A DNA stretch of 64,000 nt from NCBI RefSeq assembly GCF_018343695.1, contig NZ_JAGYPJ010000001.1, positions 2,217,982-2,281,981 on the forward strand, in the 5' to 3' direction. Under the pieces are notes generated by a model that saw nothing but the letters and a program-made list of their open reading frames with translations, was not told the DNA's origin and made no database searches. Below, in pieces: positions 57,351-64,000 of this stretch (its first letter is position 1; every line of letters starts with the position of its first letter). Source of the DNA: Lederbergia citrisecunda (GTDB taxonomy: Bacteria; Bacillota; Bacilli; Bacillales; Bacillaceae_C). A program made the translations under genes and the position numbers.

Positions 57351-58097
57351 CTATTTTTCCGTGCTTTCTTCCGCGTTTTGTTCTGTATTTTCAATCGGAC
57401 CTTCAAGTTTCTGTACTAAAGATTTAATTTTCAAAAAAATCCGATAATATGCATTAAAAGATAAATAAGCTATGATTGAACCTATACAAAATGGAATTAA
57501 TACAGGAATATATTTTATTAACAAAAATACTAACATTCCACTTAATAATCCTATACCAACAGTGTAATGAGGATTCCCAATCGTCAATAATATTGATTTT
57601 ATTAGCGAGTCCTTTAATTTAACTTGAAAATGAACAGTATCTGAAAAGAAATGCACAGTAAAAGTTAATAGGAATATTGTAACGGCTACATAAAAATAAA
57701 ACGAAATCGAGCCAATTTTTACACCTGAAGTTAAAAAATTGTAAAGCCACGCGGACCATATTGGAACAATAATGATGCCGCCAAGCAAGCTTTTTACATA
57801 GTTTTCTTTATAGTATTTCCAGTATGAACTTATGAGTGGCACAGAATTTTTTCCCAAGACCCAGTCTCTGACAACTCCAAACATTGCCGTTGTCGCGGGA
57901 AAAAAGAAAAATGGTGCTAAAACTGCTATTGTTATAACAATTAATTGAAGTTTATCGAATGTATCTGCATAGAGTAAAGTTAGTACAAAATAGACAATAG
58001 GCAAATTAAAAAGAAGCCACATAATATTCGTGACCGAAAATTTCATAATCCATTCAGAAAATACTAGAAGTACCCTAGAAAAGCCTGTGTATCCCAT
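57351..58097 (-). CDS. YesL-family (DUF624) membrane protein
   Basis: The 248-aa protein has about five hydrophobic segments and the DUF624 signature FPATTAMFGVVRDWVLGKNSVPLISSYWKYYKENY near residues 67-100. It ends with a Glu/Asn-rich tail. AAGGGGGACATC precedes the ATG. It lies downstream of the LplA-type genes on the same strand, the usual link of YesL with oligosaccharide importers. Its role is not known. Confidence 0.87.
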   Translation of the reverse strand: MGYTGFSRVLLVFSEWIMKFSVTNIMWLLFNLPIVYFVLTLLYADTFDKLQLIVITIAVLAPFFFFPATTAMFGVVRDWVLGKNSVPLISSYWKYYKENYVKSLLGGIIIVPIWSAWLYNFLTSGVKIGSISFYFYVAVTIFLLTFTVHFFSDTVHFQVKLKDSLIKSILLTIGNPHYTVGIGLLSGMLVFLLIKYIPVLIPFCIGSIIAYLSFNAYYRIFLKIKSLVQKLEGPIENTEQNAEESTEK

Positions 58098-58158
58098 GAT
58101 GTCCCCCTTGATAAAATATTTCTTTTTTAGAATAACATAAGGGCCTTACCTAGGCATC

Positions 58159-58192
58159 TATATAGAGTGTCAAATATATGACACTCTATATA
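58159..58192 (-). terminator. Hairpin after lplA copy 1
   Basis: TATATAGAGTGTCA pairs perfectly with TGACACTCTATATA around 6 nt, inside a weaker outer AAGGGCC/GGCCCTT stem. The same GAGTGTCA core occurs after lplA copy 2. The T tract is poor. Confidence 0.65.
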
Positions 58193-58324
58193 AGTCCGGG
58201 GTGGCCCTTTTATTTGGCTTACTTTAATGCACAGCTATCAGTAAGCAAACTATGCGAGAAAGATCAGATATAGTAAATTAGATTTACTAATCAAACTTAT
58301 CCTTCAAGTGCACTAATTGGCAAA

Positions 58325-59986
58325 TTACTTTCCAGCCATTTTAGCTTTATTTTCTTGCCATTTTTTAGTTTTGAATTCTAATAATTTTTCATATCCTACA
58401 GATTGAGCGTCTTTGTCTGCTTGATCTAGGATTTTAATTACTTCTTCGTCGCTCTTAGCATGTATTGCTTTCGCACGAGCTTCATCATAAATATCGTTTA
58501 CACGTTGTTCGATAATACCTTCTTCAGAATCTGGCATTGGAGAAAGATTGACGTATTCAGTTGTATTATACTGTGTTTTCCAAGTGATTTGAGATTGATA
58601 CCTTGTAGCCCAGTTTTGTTGGTCTTCAGGTAAAGTCATTTCAAATGCAGATTTGGATTTGTCAATATATACAGTGTTTCCAGTCCATTGAAGTGGATCA
58701 GTAGTTTGCATTAATTTGTCGCGTTCAGTTACATCTGTAACAAATTTATCTGTGAATACAGGTGCCTCATCTATACCATCAATGGCATGAGTACCTTCCC
58801 AATACAATCCTTCTGGTCCCCAGAAAATATTACGTTGACCTTCTGGACTAGTGTACCAGTCAAGGAAAGCAAAGATGGCTTCAGGATTTTTTGCAGCTTT
58901 CGTAATAACACTTACGTTCCAGCCCAGCTGTGACCAGCTACCTGTCCAAATTTTGTTTTTGTCTAAGCCTTCTTTATGGAAAGGCCAAACCATTTTAAGG
59001 CCTGCATCTGGATCTTGATCTCTTAGTAGAGAGTCCGCTAAGTTAGAGTTAACTGTTGGACTGCTTCCTGCATAAACTGCAAATTTACCAGTCATAACTT
59101 TTTCTTTTACTTGATCCGAAGTTTGAGTTAAAACGTCTTGTGAAATAAGCCTTTCACGGAAGAGCTTGCTTACATATTGCATAGACTCTCTATATACAGG
59201 ATCTGCAAAGATGGAAGTTAATTTATCGCCTTGTGGAACCGCGCGCATTCCTACAAATGCCGTTGTATGGTCTTCACCAAAAGCGGAATAAAGGATATCT
59301 AGTCCGTCTCCTTGGCCTGGCTCATACGGAACAATGTCAGGATACTTTTCTTTTACTTGTTTTAAGAAAGCATATAGATCATCTGTAGTTTCTAATTTTG
59401 GAGAACCAAGTTCTTTATAGTATTTTTCATTCACAACATAACCAGAGTTACCATTAGGTTGAGATGTGTACCAGTTAGGAAATTGGTAAATATGTCCATC
59501 ATCAGCTCGAAGCATGTTAAGCGTAGATTCGCCTGCCCATTCCTTAAGGTTTGGATACTTTTCAATATATTCGTCAAGCGGAACTAGCATTCCAGCATCA
59601 CGAAGCTTATCTACATCAGATCCACGGTCCATCCAGATAACGTCAGGAAGCTCATTAGCAACAATCATCGTATTGAACTTTTGAGCTGCGTTCCCACCTG
59701 AGCTAACGGACTTTACATTAACTTTTTTATTTTCTTTAATCCATTTCGAAGCAATATCTTCGCCCCATGTAGGCATTGTGTACCAGTCATAATGACCATA
59801 CATTGTGTATTCTAGCTCGTCCTCACCAAGAACGAAGCCTTCGCTCTTACTACCGGAATCTTTTGATCCGCCGCTATTATTACCTTCGTTATCGCCTGCG
59901 CTATCTTTTGAACAGCCAGACAATACGCTGAAAGCCATAAGGAGAGCGACTAGAGATAAAGTCAGGAACTTTACCTTGTTTCTCAT
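58325..59986 (-). CDS. LplA-like solute-binding lipoprotein, copy 1
   Basis: The 553-aa precursor has a lipoprotein signal with LSGC (Cys25), a Gly/Ser/Asn linker and a large family-1 type binding domain with LEYTMYGHYDWYTMPTWGED and IFAFLDWYTSPEGQRNIFWGPEGLYWEG. LplA-type proteins serve YtcQ/LplB/YtcP-like importers for complex oligosaccharides such as pectin or hemicellulose fragments. AGGGGGTAAAACG precedes the ATG. It has its own promoter and is a tandem paralogue of the gene upstream. Confidence 0.9.
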   Translation of the reverse strand: MRNKVKFLTLSLVALLMAFSVLSGCSKDSAGDNEGNNSGGSKDSGSKSEGFVLGEDELEYTMYGHYDWYTMPTWGEDIASKWIKENKKVNVKSVSSGGNAAQKFNTMIVANELPDVIWMDRGSDVDKLRDAGMLVPLDEYIEKYPNLKEWAGESTLNMLRADDGHIYQFPNWYTSQPNGNSGYVVNEKYYKELGSPKLETTDDLYAFLKQVKEKYPDIVPYEPGQGDGLDILYSAFGEDHTTAFVGMRAVPQGDKLTSIFADPVYRESMQYVSKLFRERLISQDVLTQTSDQVKEKVMTGKFAVYAGSSPTVNSNLADSLLRDQDPDAGLKMVWPFHKEGLDKNKIWTGSWSQLGWNVSVITKAAKNPEAIFAFLDWYTSPEGQRNIFWGPEGLYWEGTHAIDGIDEAPVFTDKFVTDVTERDKLMQTTDPLQWTGNTVYIDKSKSAFEMTLPEDQQNWATRYQSQITWKTQYNTTEYVNLSPMPDSEEGIIEQRVNDIYDEARAKAIHAKSDEEVIKILDQADKDAQSVGYEKLLEFKTKKWQENKAKMAGK

Positions 59987-60017
59987 TCGTTTTACCCCCT
60001 AGATGTTCTTTAATATA

Positions 60018-60037
60018 TTTAAAGCTTACGCCTTAAA
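60018..60037 (-). other. Leader hairpin of lplA copy 1
   Basis: TTTAAAGC, TTAC, GCCTTAAA forms an 8-bp stem with one mismatch. A nearly identical hairpin lies upstream of lplA copy 2, so it was part of the duplicated segment. Confidence 0.55.
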
Positions 60038-60080
60038 CCAATTTAGAAAAAATACATTTTACTACAACTATTCATTTTTG

Positions 60081-60094
60081 ATAAAACGCTTACC
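60081..60094 (-). promoter_or_regulatory. Candidate cre site in the lplA copy 1 leader
   Basis: On the minus strand GGTAAGCGTTTTAT matches the cre consensus at 12 of 14 positions. It lies about 80 bp downstream of the -10, a position used by roadblock-type cre sites. Confidence 0.4.
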
Positions 60095-60173
60095 TTTTAA
60101 TTAAAAAAATAAATGGTTTTTCAACAAATCAAAAAGGTTTAAATGTAATCCTTTTCATTTAGTTGTTATGATA

Positions 60174-60202
60174 ATTTTAAACTTGATGTAACAAATAGTC
60201 AA
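60174..60202 (-). promoter_or_regulatory. Promoter of lplA copy 1
   Basis: TTGACT, 17 bp, TAAAAT on the minus strand, about 190 bp before the start codon. Confidence 0.72.
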
Positions 60203-60217
60203 TATAAAATTACGAAA

Positions 60218-60237
60218 ATTGTAGAATATTGTAGAAT
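60218..60237 (-). promoter_or_regulatory. Tandem 10-bp direct repeat upstream of the lplA promoter
   Basis: ATTCTACAAT is repeated twice without a gap on the minus strand, 15 bp upstream of the -35. The position and direct-repeat form fit an activator such as an AraC-type or YesN-type regulator. Confidence 0.55.
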
Positions 60238-60286
60238 GTAAAAGAACTTACTAGTTTTATTAGGTACAATAAAAACCACTACAGTA

Positions 60287-60318
60287 ACATAGAGTGTCAA
60301 ACTAATGACACTCTATGT
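60287..60318 (-). terminator. Hairpin after lplA copy 2
   Basis: ACATAGAGTGTCA pairs perfectly with TGACACTCTATGT around 6 nt. It shares AGAGTGTCA/TGACACTCT with the hairpin after copy 1. The T tract is poor (TTACTGTAG), so it may mainly protect the mRNA end. Confidence 0.65.
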
Positions 60319-60339
60319 CTGATGTGGCTTTTAAAACTA

Positions 60340-61998
60340 TTAGTTACCAGCTATTTTCGCTTTGTTATCTTGCCATTTTTTAGTTTTGAATTCTAGCAAT
60401 TTGTCATATCCAACTGCTAGAGCATCTTTTTCTGCTTGGTCAAGAATTTTTAGAACATCTGCTTCGCTCTTCGCATGAAGGGCTTTTGCTCTTGCTTCGT
60501 CATAGATTTCATTCACACGTTGTTCTGCCATACCTTCTTCTGTTTCAGGAAGTGGCGATAGATTTTGGAACTCTGTTGAATTCTTTTGAGTCTTCCAAGT
60601 GATACTCATTTGATATTTTGTATCCCAGTTTTGTTGTTCTTCTGGCAATGTCATTTCAAATGCTGTTTTGGATTTGTCGATATAAACCACGTTTCCAACC
60701 CATTGGAAGCTATTTGTTGTATTCATTAATTTAGATAGGTTTTCAACATCTGTTAAATATTTATCTGTGAATATTGGTGCTTCTGCAATGCCTTCAACAG
60801 CTTGTGTTCCTTCCCAATATAAACCTTCAGGTCCCCAGAAAATAGTACGCTGACCTTCTGGACCTACCATCCAATCAAGGAAAGCAAAGATGCCTTCTGG
60901 GTTTTTAGCCGCTTTTGTAATAACACTTACGTTCCAGCCAAGCTGACTCCATGTTCCAGGAGTGATTTTTTCTTTATCCAATCCTTCTTTATGAATTGGC
61001 CAAATCATTTTCATACCCGCATCTGGATCCTGTGCTCTTAATTCTGTATGGGCAAGGCTTCCATGCTCTGTAGGAGAGCTATCTGCGAATACCGCAAATC
61101 TACCAGAAACAATTTTTTCTTTCACTTGGTCTGCCGTTTGAGTCAATGTATCTTGTGAAATTAATCTTTCACTGTAAAGTTTATTCATATAAACCATTGC
61201 TTCTCTAAATACTGGATCTGTAAAGATAGAAGATAGTTTATCGCCATTTGGCACAAAATGACCATTCATAAACATGTTTGGATGTTCTTCTCCAAATGCT
61301 GAGTAAAGAATGTCAAGTCCGCCACCTTGTCCAGCTTCAAAAGGAACGACATCCGGATATTTTTCTTTCACTTGTTTCAAATAAGCATAAAGATCGTCAG
61401 TTGTTTCTAATTTTGGTGAGCCTAATTCTTTATAAATTTTTTCATTTACGACATAACCAGAGTTACCATTTGGTTGTGTTGTATACCAGTTAGGAATACT
61501 GTAAATATGTCCATCTTCAGCGCGAAGCATGTTAAGAGTAGACTCTCCAACCCATTCCTTGATGTTAGGATATTTTTCAATATACTCATCAAGTGGAACA
61601 AGCATATCTGCTTCACGAAGTCTATCCAAATCGGCATTACGATCTAACCACATAACGTCTGGAAGCTCGTTACCAACGATCATCGTATTGAATTTTTGTG
61701 CAGCGTTACCACCTGAGCTAATAGGTTTTACCGTTACTTTTTTGTTTTCTTTAATCCACTTTGTTGCTACGTCTTCGCCCCAAGGTGGCATTGTGTACCA
61801 GTCATAGTGACCGTACATTGTATACTCAAGCTCGTCTTCTCCTAGAACAAAGCCATCACTCTTATTTCCGTTGCCGGAATTGCCTTTATCATTGCCATTA
61901 CTGTCGCCAGAGCTACCTTTTGAACAGCCGGACAATATACTGAAGACCATCAGCAGAGCAACTAGGGATAAAGTCAATAACTTCATCTTGTTTCTCAT
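60340..61998 (-). CDS. LplA-like solute-binding lipoprotein, copy 2
   Basis: The 552-aa precursor has lipobox LSGC and is clearly a close paralogue of the gene at 58325: the signal peptides are nearly identical and blocks such as DELEYTMYGHYDWYTMP, SGGNAAQKFNTMIV and GWNVSVITKAAKNPE are shared. The linker differs (GNDKGNSGNGNKSDG). AAGGGGGAAATAAA precedes the ATG. It follows lplC after 63 bp and so is likely co-transcribed with the permeases, unlike copy 1. Confidence 0.9.
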   Translation of the reverse strand: MRNKMKLLTLSLVALLMVFSILSGCSKGSSGDSNGNDKGNSGNGNKSDGFVLGEDELEYTMYGHYDWYTMPPWGEDVATKWIKENKKVTVKPISSGGNAAQKFNTMIVGNELPDVMWLDRNADLDRLREADMLVPLDEYIEKYPNIKEWVGESTLNMLRAEDGHIYSIPNWYTTQPNGNSGYVVNEKIYKELGSPKLETTDDLYAYLKQVKEKYPDVVPFEAGQGGGLDILYSAFGEEHPNMFMNGHFVPNGDKLSSIFTDPVFREAMVYMNKLYSERLISQDTLTQTADQVKEKIVSGRFAVFADSSPTEHGSLAHTELRAQDPDAGMKMIWPIHKEGLDKEKITPGTWSQLGWNVSVITKAAKNPEGIFAFLDWMVGPEGQRTIFWGPEGLYWEGTQAVEGIAEAPIFTDKYLTDVENLSKLMNTTNSFQWVGNVVYIDKSKTAFEMTLPEEQQNWDTKYQMSITWKTQKNSTEFQNLSPLPETEEGMAEQRVNEIYDEARAKALHAKSEADVLKILDQAEKDALAVGYDKLLEFKTKKWQDNKAKIAGN

Positions 61999-62032
61999 TT
62001 TATTTCCCCCTTAAATATCTCTTTACTATCTA

Positions 62033-62052
62033 TTTAAAGCTTGCGCTTTAAA
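62033..62052 (-). other. Leader hairpin of lplA copy 2
   Basis: TTTAAAGC, TTGC, GCTTTAAA is a perfect 8-bp stem between the lplC stop and the lplA start. It could trim or stabilise the mRNA. Confidence 0.6.
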
Positions 62053-62061
62053 CCAATTTCA

Positions 62062-62958
62062 TTACCCTTTCAAAGAGCCGACCAATACCCCTTTAACGAA
62101 ATACTTTTGAACGAATGGGTACACACAGATGATCGGAATGGTTGCAACCATCATCGTCGCCATCGAGAGAGATTTGGTTGAAACAGATTTTAGTTTCTGC
62201 ATATGTGCTGCAGCCGTTGAATCTGCCTGTGCCATTTGCTCCGTCATGATGTTGGAGCTAAGAATTTGCTGTAACATTGTTTGGATTGGCAATAGTTTTT
62301 GTTCCGAAATATAGATGCTCGGAGAAAACCAATCATTCCAATGATAAACAGCTGTAAATAACGATAATGTTGCGATAACTGGACCCGATAGCGGAAGGAT
62401 GATTCGGAAGAATGTTCCCCAATATCCACATCCATCAACTTTCGCGGATTCTTCCAGCCCTGCTGGCAAGCCTTGGAAGAAGGTACGGAAGATAATCATA
62501 TTCCATACGCTGACTAAGCCTGGAATGACCATGACCCAAAATGTATTGAAAAGTCCCAATCCTCTGATCAATAAGAAGGTAGGGATTAAACCACCACTGA
62601 AGAACATCGTGACGACACAGAAAATCATATAGTAGTTTTTACCAATTAATTCTTTTCTCGACATCCCGTACGCAAAGATGGCGGTAAAGAGAACAGCTGA
62701 TGCTGTACCGATCACCGTACGGAGAATGGAGATGAAGAATCCATTCAGGATACGAGAATCTTGGAAAACGATGTCATAGTTGTCCAAAGAAAATTCCCTT
62801 GGCCAAAAAGTGACTCCACCTTTCATCGTATCGATTCCGCTGTTAAACGAGATAACCAACGCATTCCAGAACGGATAAAAGGTAACAAACGCTAATATTG
62901 TAAGTATGATATAGATGGTAATCGACATGACTCGATCACCTGTTGTCATTTTTAACAT
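62062..62958 (-). CDS. LplC-like (YtcP-like) sugar ABC permease
   Basis: The 298-aa permease has six hydrophobic segments and the EAA motif GLEESAKVDGCGYWGTFFRIILPLSGPV near residue 175-200. It belongs to the LplC/YtcP group, which works with LplB and an LplA lipoprotein and borrows an external ATPase. The insertion with EQMAQADSTAAAHMQKLKSVSTKSL near residue 245 is typical of this group. AAAGGAGGATTCCAC precedes the ATG. Confidence 0.92.
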   Translation of the reverse strand: MLKMTTGDRVMSITIYIILTILAFVTFYPFWNALVISFNSGIDTMKGGVTFWPREFSLDNYDIVFQDSRILNGFFISILRTVIGTASAVLFTAIFAYGMSRKELIGKNYYMIFCVVTMFFSGGLIPTFLLIRGLGLFNTFWVMVIPGLVSVWNMIIFRTFFQGLPAGLEESAKVDGCGYWGTFFRIILPLSGPVIATLSLFTAVYHWNDWFSPSIYISEQKLLPIQTMLQQILSSNIMTEQMAQADSTAAAHMQKLKSVSTKSLSMATMMVATIPIICVYPFVQKYFVKGVLVGSLKG

Positions 62959-62996
62959 GTGGAATCCTCCTTTGTAGTCTCATTTGAGTGCCTTTC

Positions 62997-63149
62997 TCTG
63001 TCTAGCTCCGGGCCTATCGACTAGCAAACTTCTTGTCCTTTTCCCTACGATAAGTCAACATCGACTCGTCCCTCGTCGTGTTTCCTTTATCTCAGTCACA
63101 GGCCCTGAAGTTTGTACGTCGATGGACAGGCGCCTACGCTTTTCTTTTT
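62997..63149 (+). repeat. Dispersed intergenic repeat, copy 2
   Basis: The element starts CTGTCTAGCTCCGGGCCTAT, contains CGACTAGCAAAC, ATAAGTCAACATCG, GTGTTTCCTTTATC and TACGTCGATGGACAG, and ends GCGCCTACGCTTTTC. It matches copy 1 (47912-48090, opposite strand) block by block. It lies between lplB and lplC, so it is transcribed within the operon as antisense of its own plus orientation. Confidence 0.88.
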
Positions 63150-64000
63150 ACCACAAGCTGCTTCCTGCTCTTCTTGACAAGAAGTTTGCCAATGTGAGCA
63201 AGGCTACACTGATGATGGCTTTAAACAAACCGACAGCGGTTGCATAGGAGAATAACGAGTGCTGAATCCCTCTTCGATACACGTAAGTATCCAAGACATC
63301 CGATACATCCCTTACAACAGGGTTAGAGCCTAAAAGGAGAATATCCTCAAAACCAGCGTTCAATAAGTTTCCAATTGCCAAAATCATGAAAATTAAGATA
63401 ACTGGCAAGATGGAAGGAATGGTAATCAAATAAATTTGTTTGAATCTACTAGCACCGTCAAGAGCGGCTGCTTCATAAAGCTGTTGATCAACACCCGCAA
63501 TAGCAGCTAAATAAACAATCGATCCAAACCCGATTTCTTTCCAAACATTCGTTGTCACTAAGATCGCCCAAAAATATTTCGGAACGCTTAGGAAGCTGAT
63601 TGGTTCGTCAACCGCTCCGATTTTTTCCAAAGCGATATTTAAACTTCCATTATCTGTAGACAATAGTGACATGACAAATCCAGACACGATTACCCAAGAC
63701 AAGAAGTGAGGTAGATAGCTCACGGTTTGTACAACTCGTTTAAAGAACATATGCCTTACTTCATTCAGCATTAAGGCCAAAATAATTGGTGCCGGAAATC
63801 CAATGAAGAATTTAAGAAAACTGATCACAAGCGTATTTCTCATAACTTGTGAAAATTCTGGTGCGGTAAAGAACATATTAAAATGTTTCCAACCCGCCCA
63901 AGGACTTTCCGCAATCCCCTTGAATATGTTGTAATCCTTAAACGCCATGATGATTCCGTACATCGGAATATAACTAAAGATAAAGACGAATATAATGGCA
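63148..64000 (-). CDS. LplB-like sugar ABC permease (N-terminus cut by window)
   Basis: The 3' 283 codons of a permease are visible; the frame is open to the window edge with IFVFIFSYIPMYGIIMAFKDYN, so only about 20-30 residues are missing. The EAA motif is QLYEAAALDGASRFKQIYLITIPSILPV, and LGSNPVVRDVSDVLDTYVYRRGI is typical of LplB. It ends in RRAGSSLW, right at the border of the dispersed repeat. Confidence 0.9.
   Translation of the reverse strand, partial: AIIFVFIFSYIPMYGIIMAFKDYNIFKGIAESPWAGWKHFNMFFTAPEFSQVMRNTLVISFLKFFIGFPAPIILALMLNEVRHMFFKRVVQTVSYLPHFLSWVIVSGFVMSLLSTDNGSLNIALEKIGAVDEPISFLSVPKYFWAILVTTNVWKEIGFGSIVYLAAIAGVDQQLYEAAALDGASRFKQIYLITIPSILPVILIFMILAIGNLLNAGFEDILLLGSNPVVRDVSDVLDTYVYRRGIQHSLFSYATAVGLFKAIISVALLTLANFLSRRAGSSLW

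Noticed and set aside
62984..63247. 87-codon frame on the plus strand across copy 2 of the repeat
   Set aside because: It is antisense to the end of lplB and made mostly of the repeat.

Overview
The window comes from a low-GC, endospore-forming member of the Bacillaceae. The evidence is a SUF operon in the order sufC-D-S-U-B, a metQNI importer, gcvH, a fadN-A-E operon, spore-coat and germination-receptor genes, an app-type oligopeptide operon and a tmRNA gene. Roughly the first 18.6 kb keeps the gene order I know from the Bacillus subtilis yurU-yusN region (sufB to yusN). Genes seen there, such as yurZ and yusF/yusG, are missing here. The species cannot be named from the sequence.

Layout. 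1-4.45 kb: sufCDSUB on the minus strand (sufB cut by the window edge). 5.16-5.70 kb: eleven 51-bp tandem repeats. 5.85-9.9 kb: a minus-strand transcript with a promoter, a SAM-I (S-box) riboswitch and terminator, a flavin amine oxidase gene, then metQ, metN and metI. 10.0-17.8 kb: yusE-like thioredoxin, gcvH, an Spx/ArsC-like protein, the fadE/fadA/fadN beta-oxidation operon behind a FadR operator, and proline dehydrogenase. 17.9-24.7 kb: two CotF-type coat proteins, a three-gene germinant receptor, a RodA/FtsW protein, a thioredoxin and a 48-aa membrane peptide. 25.1-30.9 kb: appDFABC-type peptide importer. 31.0-35.9 kb: a membrane protein, a heterodimeric ABC exporter and a CarD-like regulator.

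36-64 kb is an accessory carbohydrate region. It has three ABC sugar importers (36.1-39.2, 50.8-54.2 and 58.3-64 kb), none with its own ATPase, so a shared MsmX-type ATPase is the likely energiser. With them are a LacI regulator with its operator and a cre site, a GH4 alpha-galactosidase-like enzyme with a divergent AraC regulator, two Gfo/Idh/MocA dehydrogenases, two YesL-like proteins, a MATE-like transporter and two MFS transporters. A second array of 51-bp repeats lies at 43.6-44.1 kb, two copies of a dispersed intergenic repeat at 48.0 and 63.1 kb, and a stretch of decayed genes at 54.2-56.6 kb. The tmRNA gene is at 56.8-57.2 kb.

The most unusual structure is the pair of tandem arrays 38 kb apart. 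They differ in sequence but share exactly the same 51-bp period and the same 27-bp hairpin module (TGTCCATCA, nine bases, TGATGGACA). Other points worth following are the S-box riboswitch in front of an amine oxidase plus methionine importer, a tandem duplication of a solute-binding-protein gene together with its flanking hairpins, and a tmRNA tag that appears to start with Thr.
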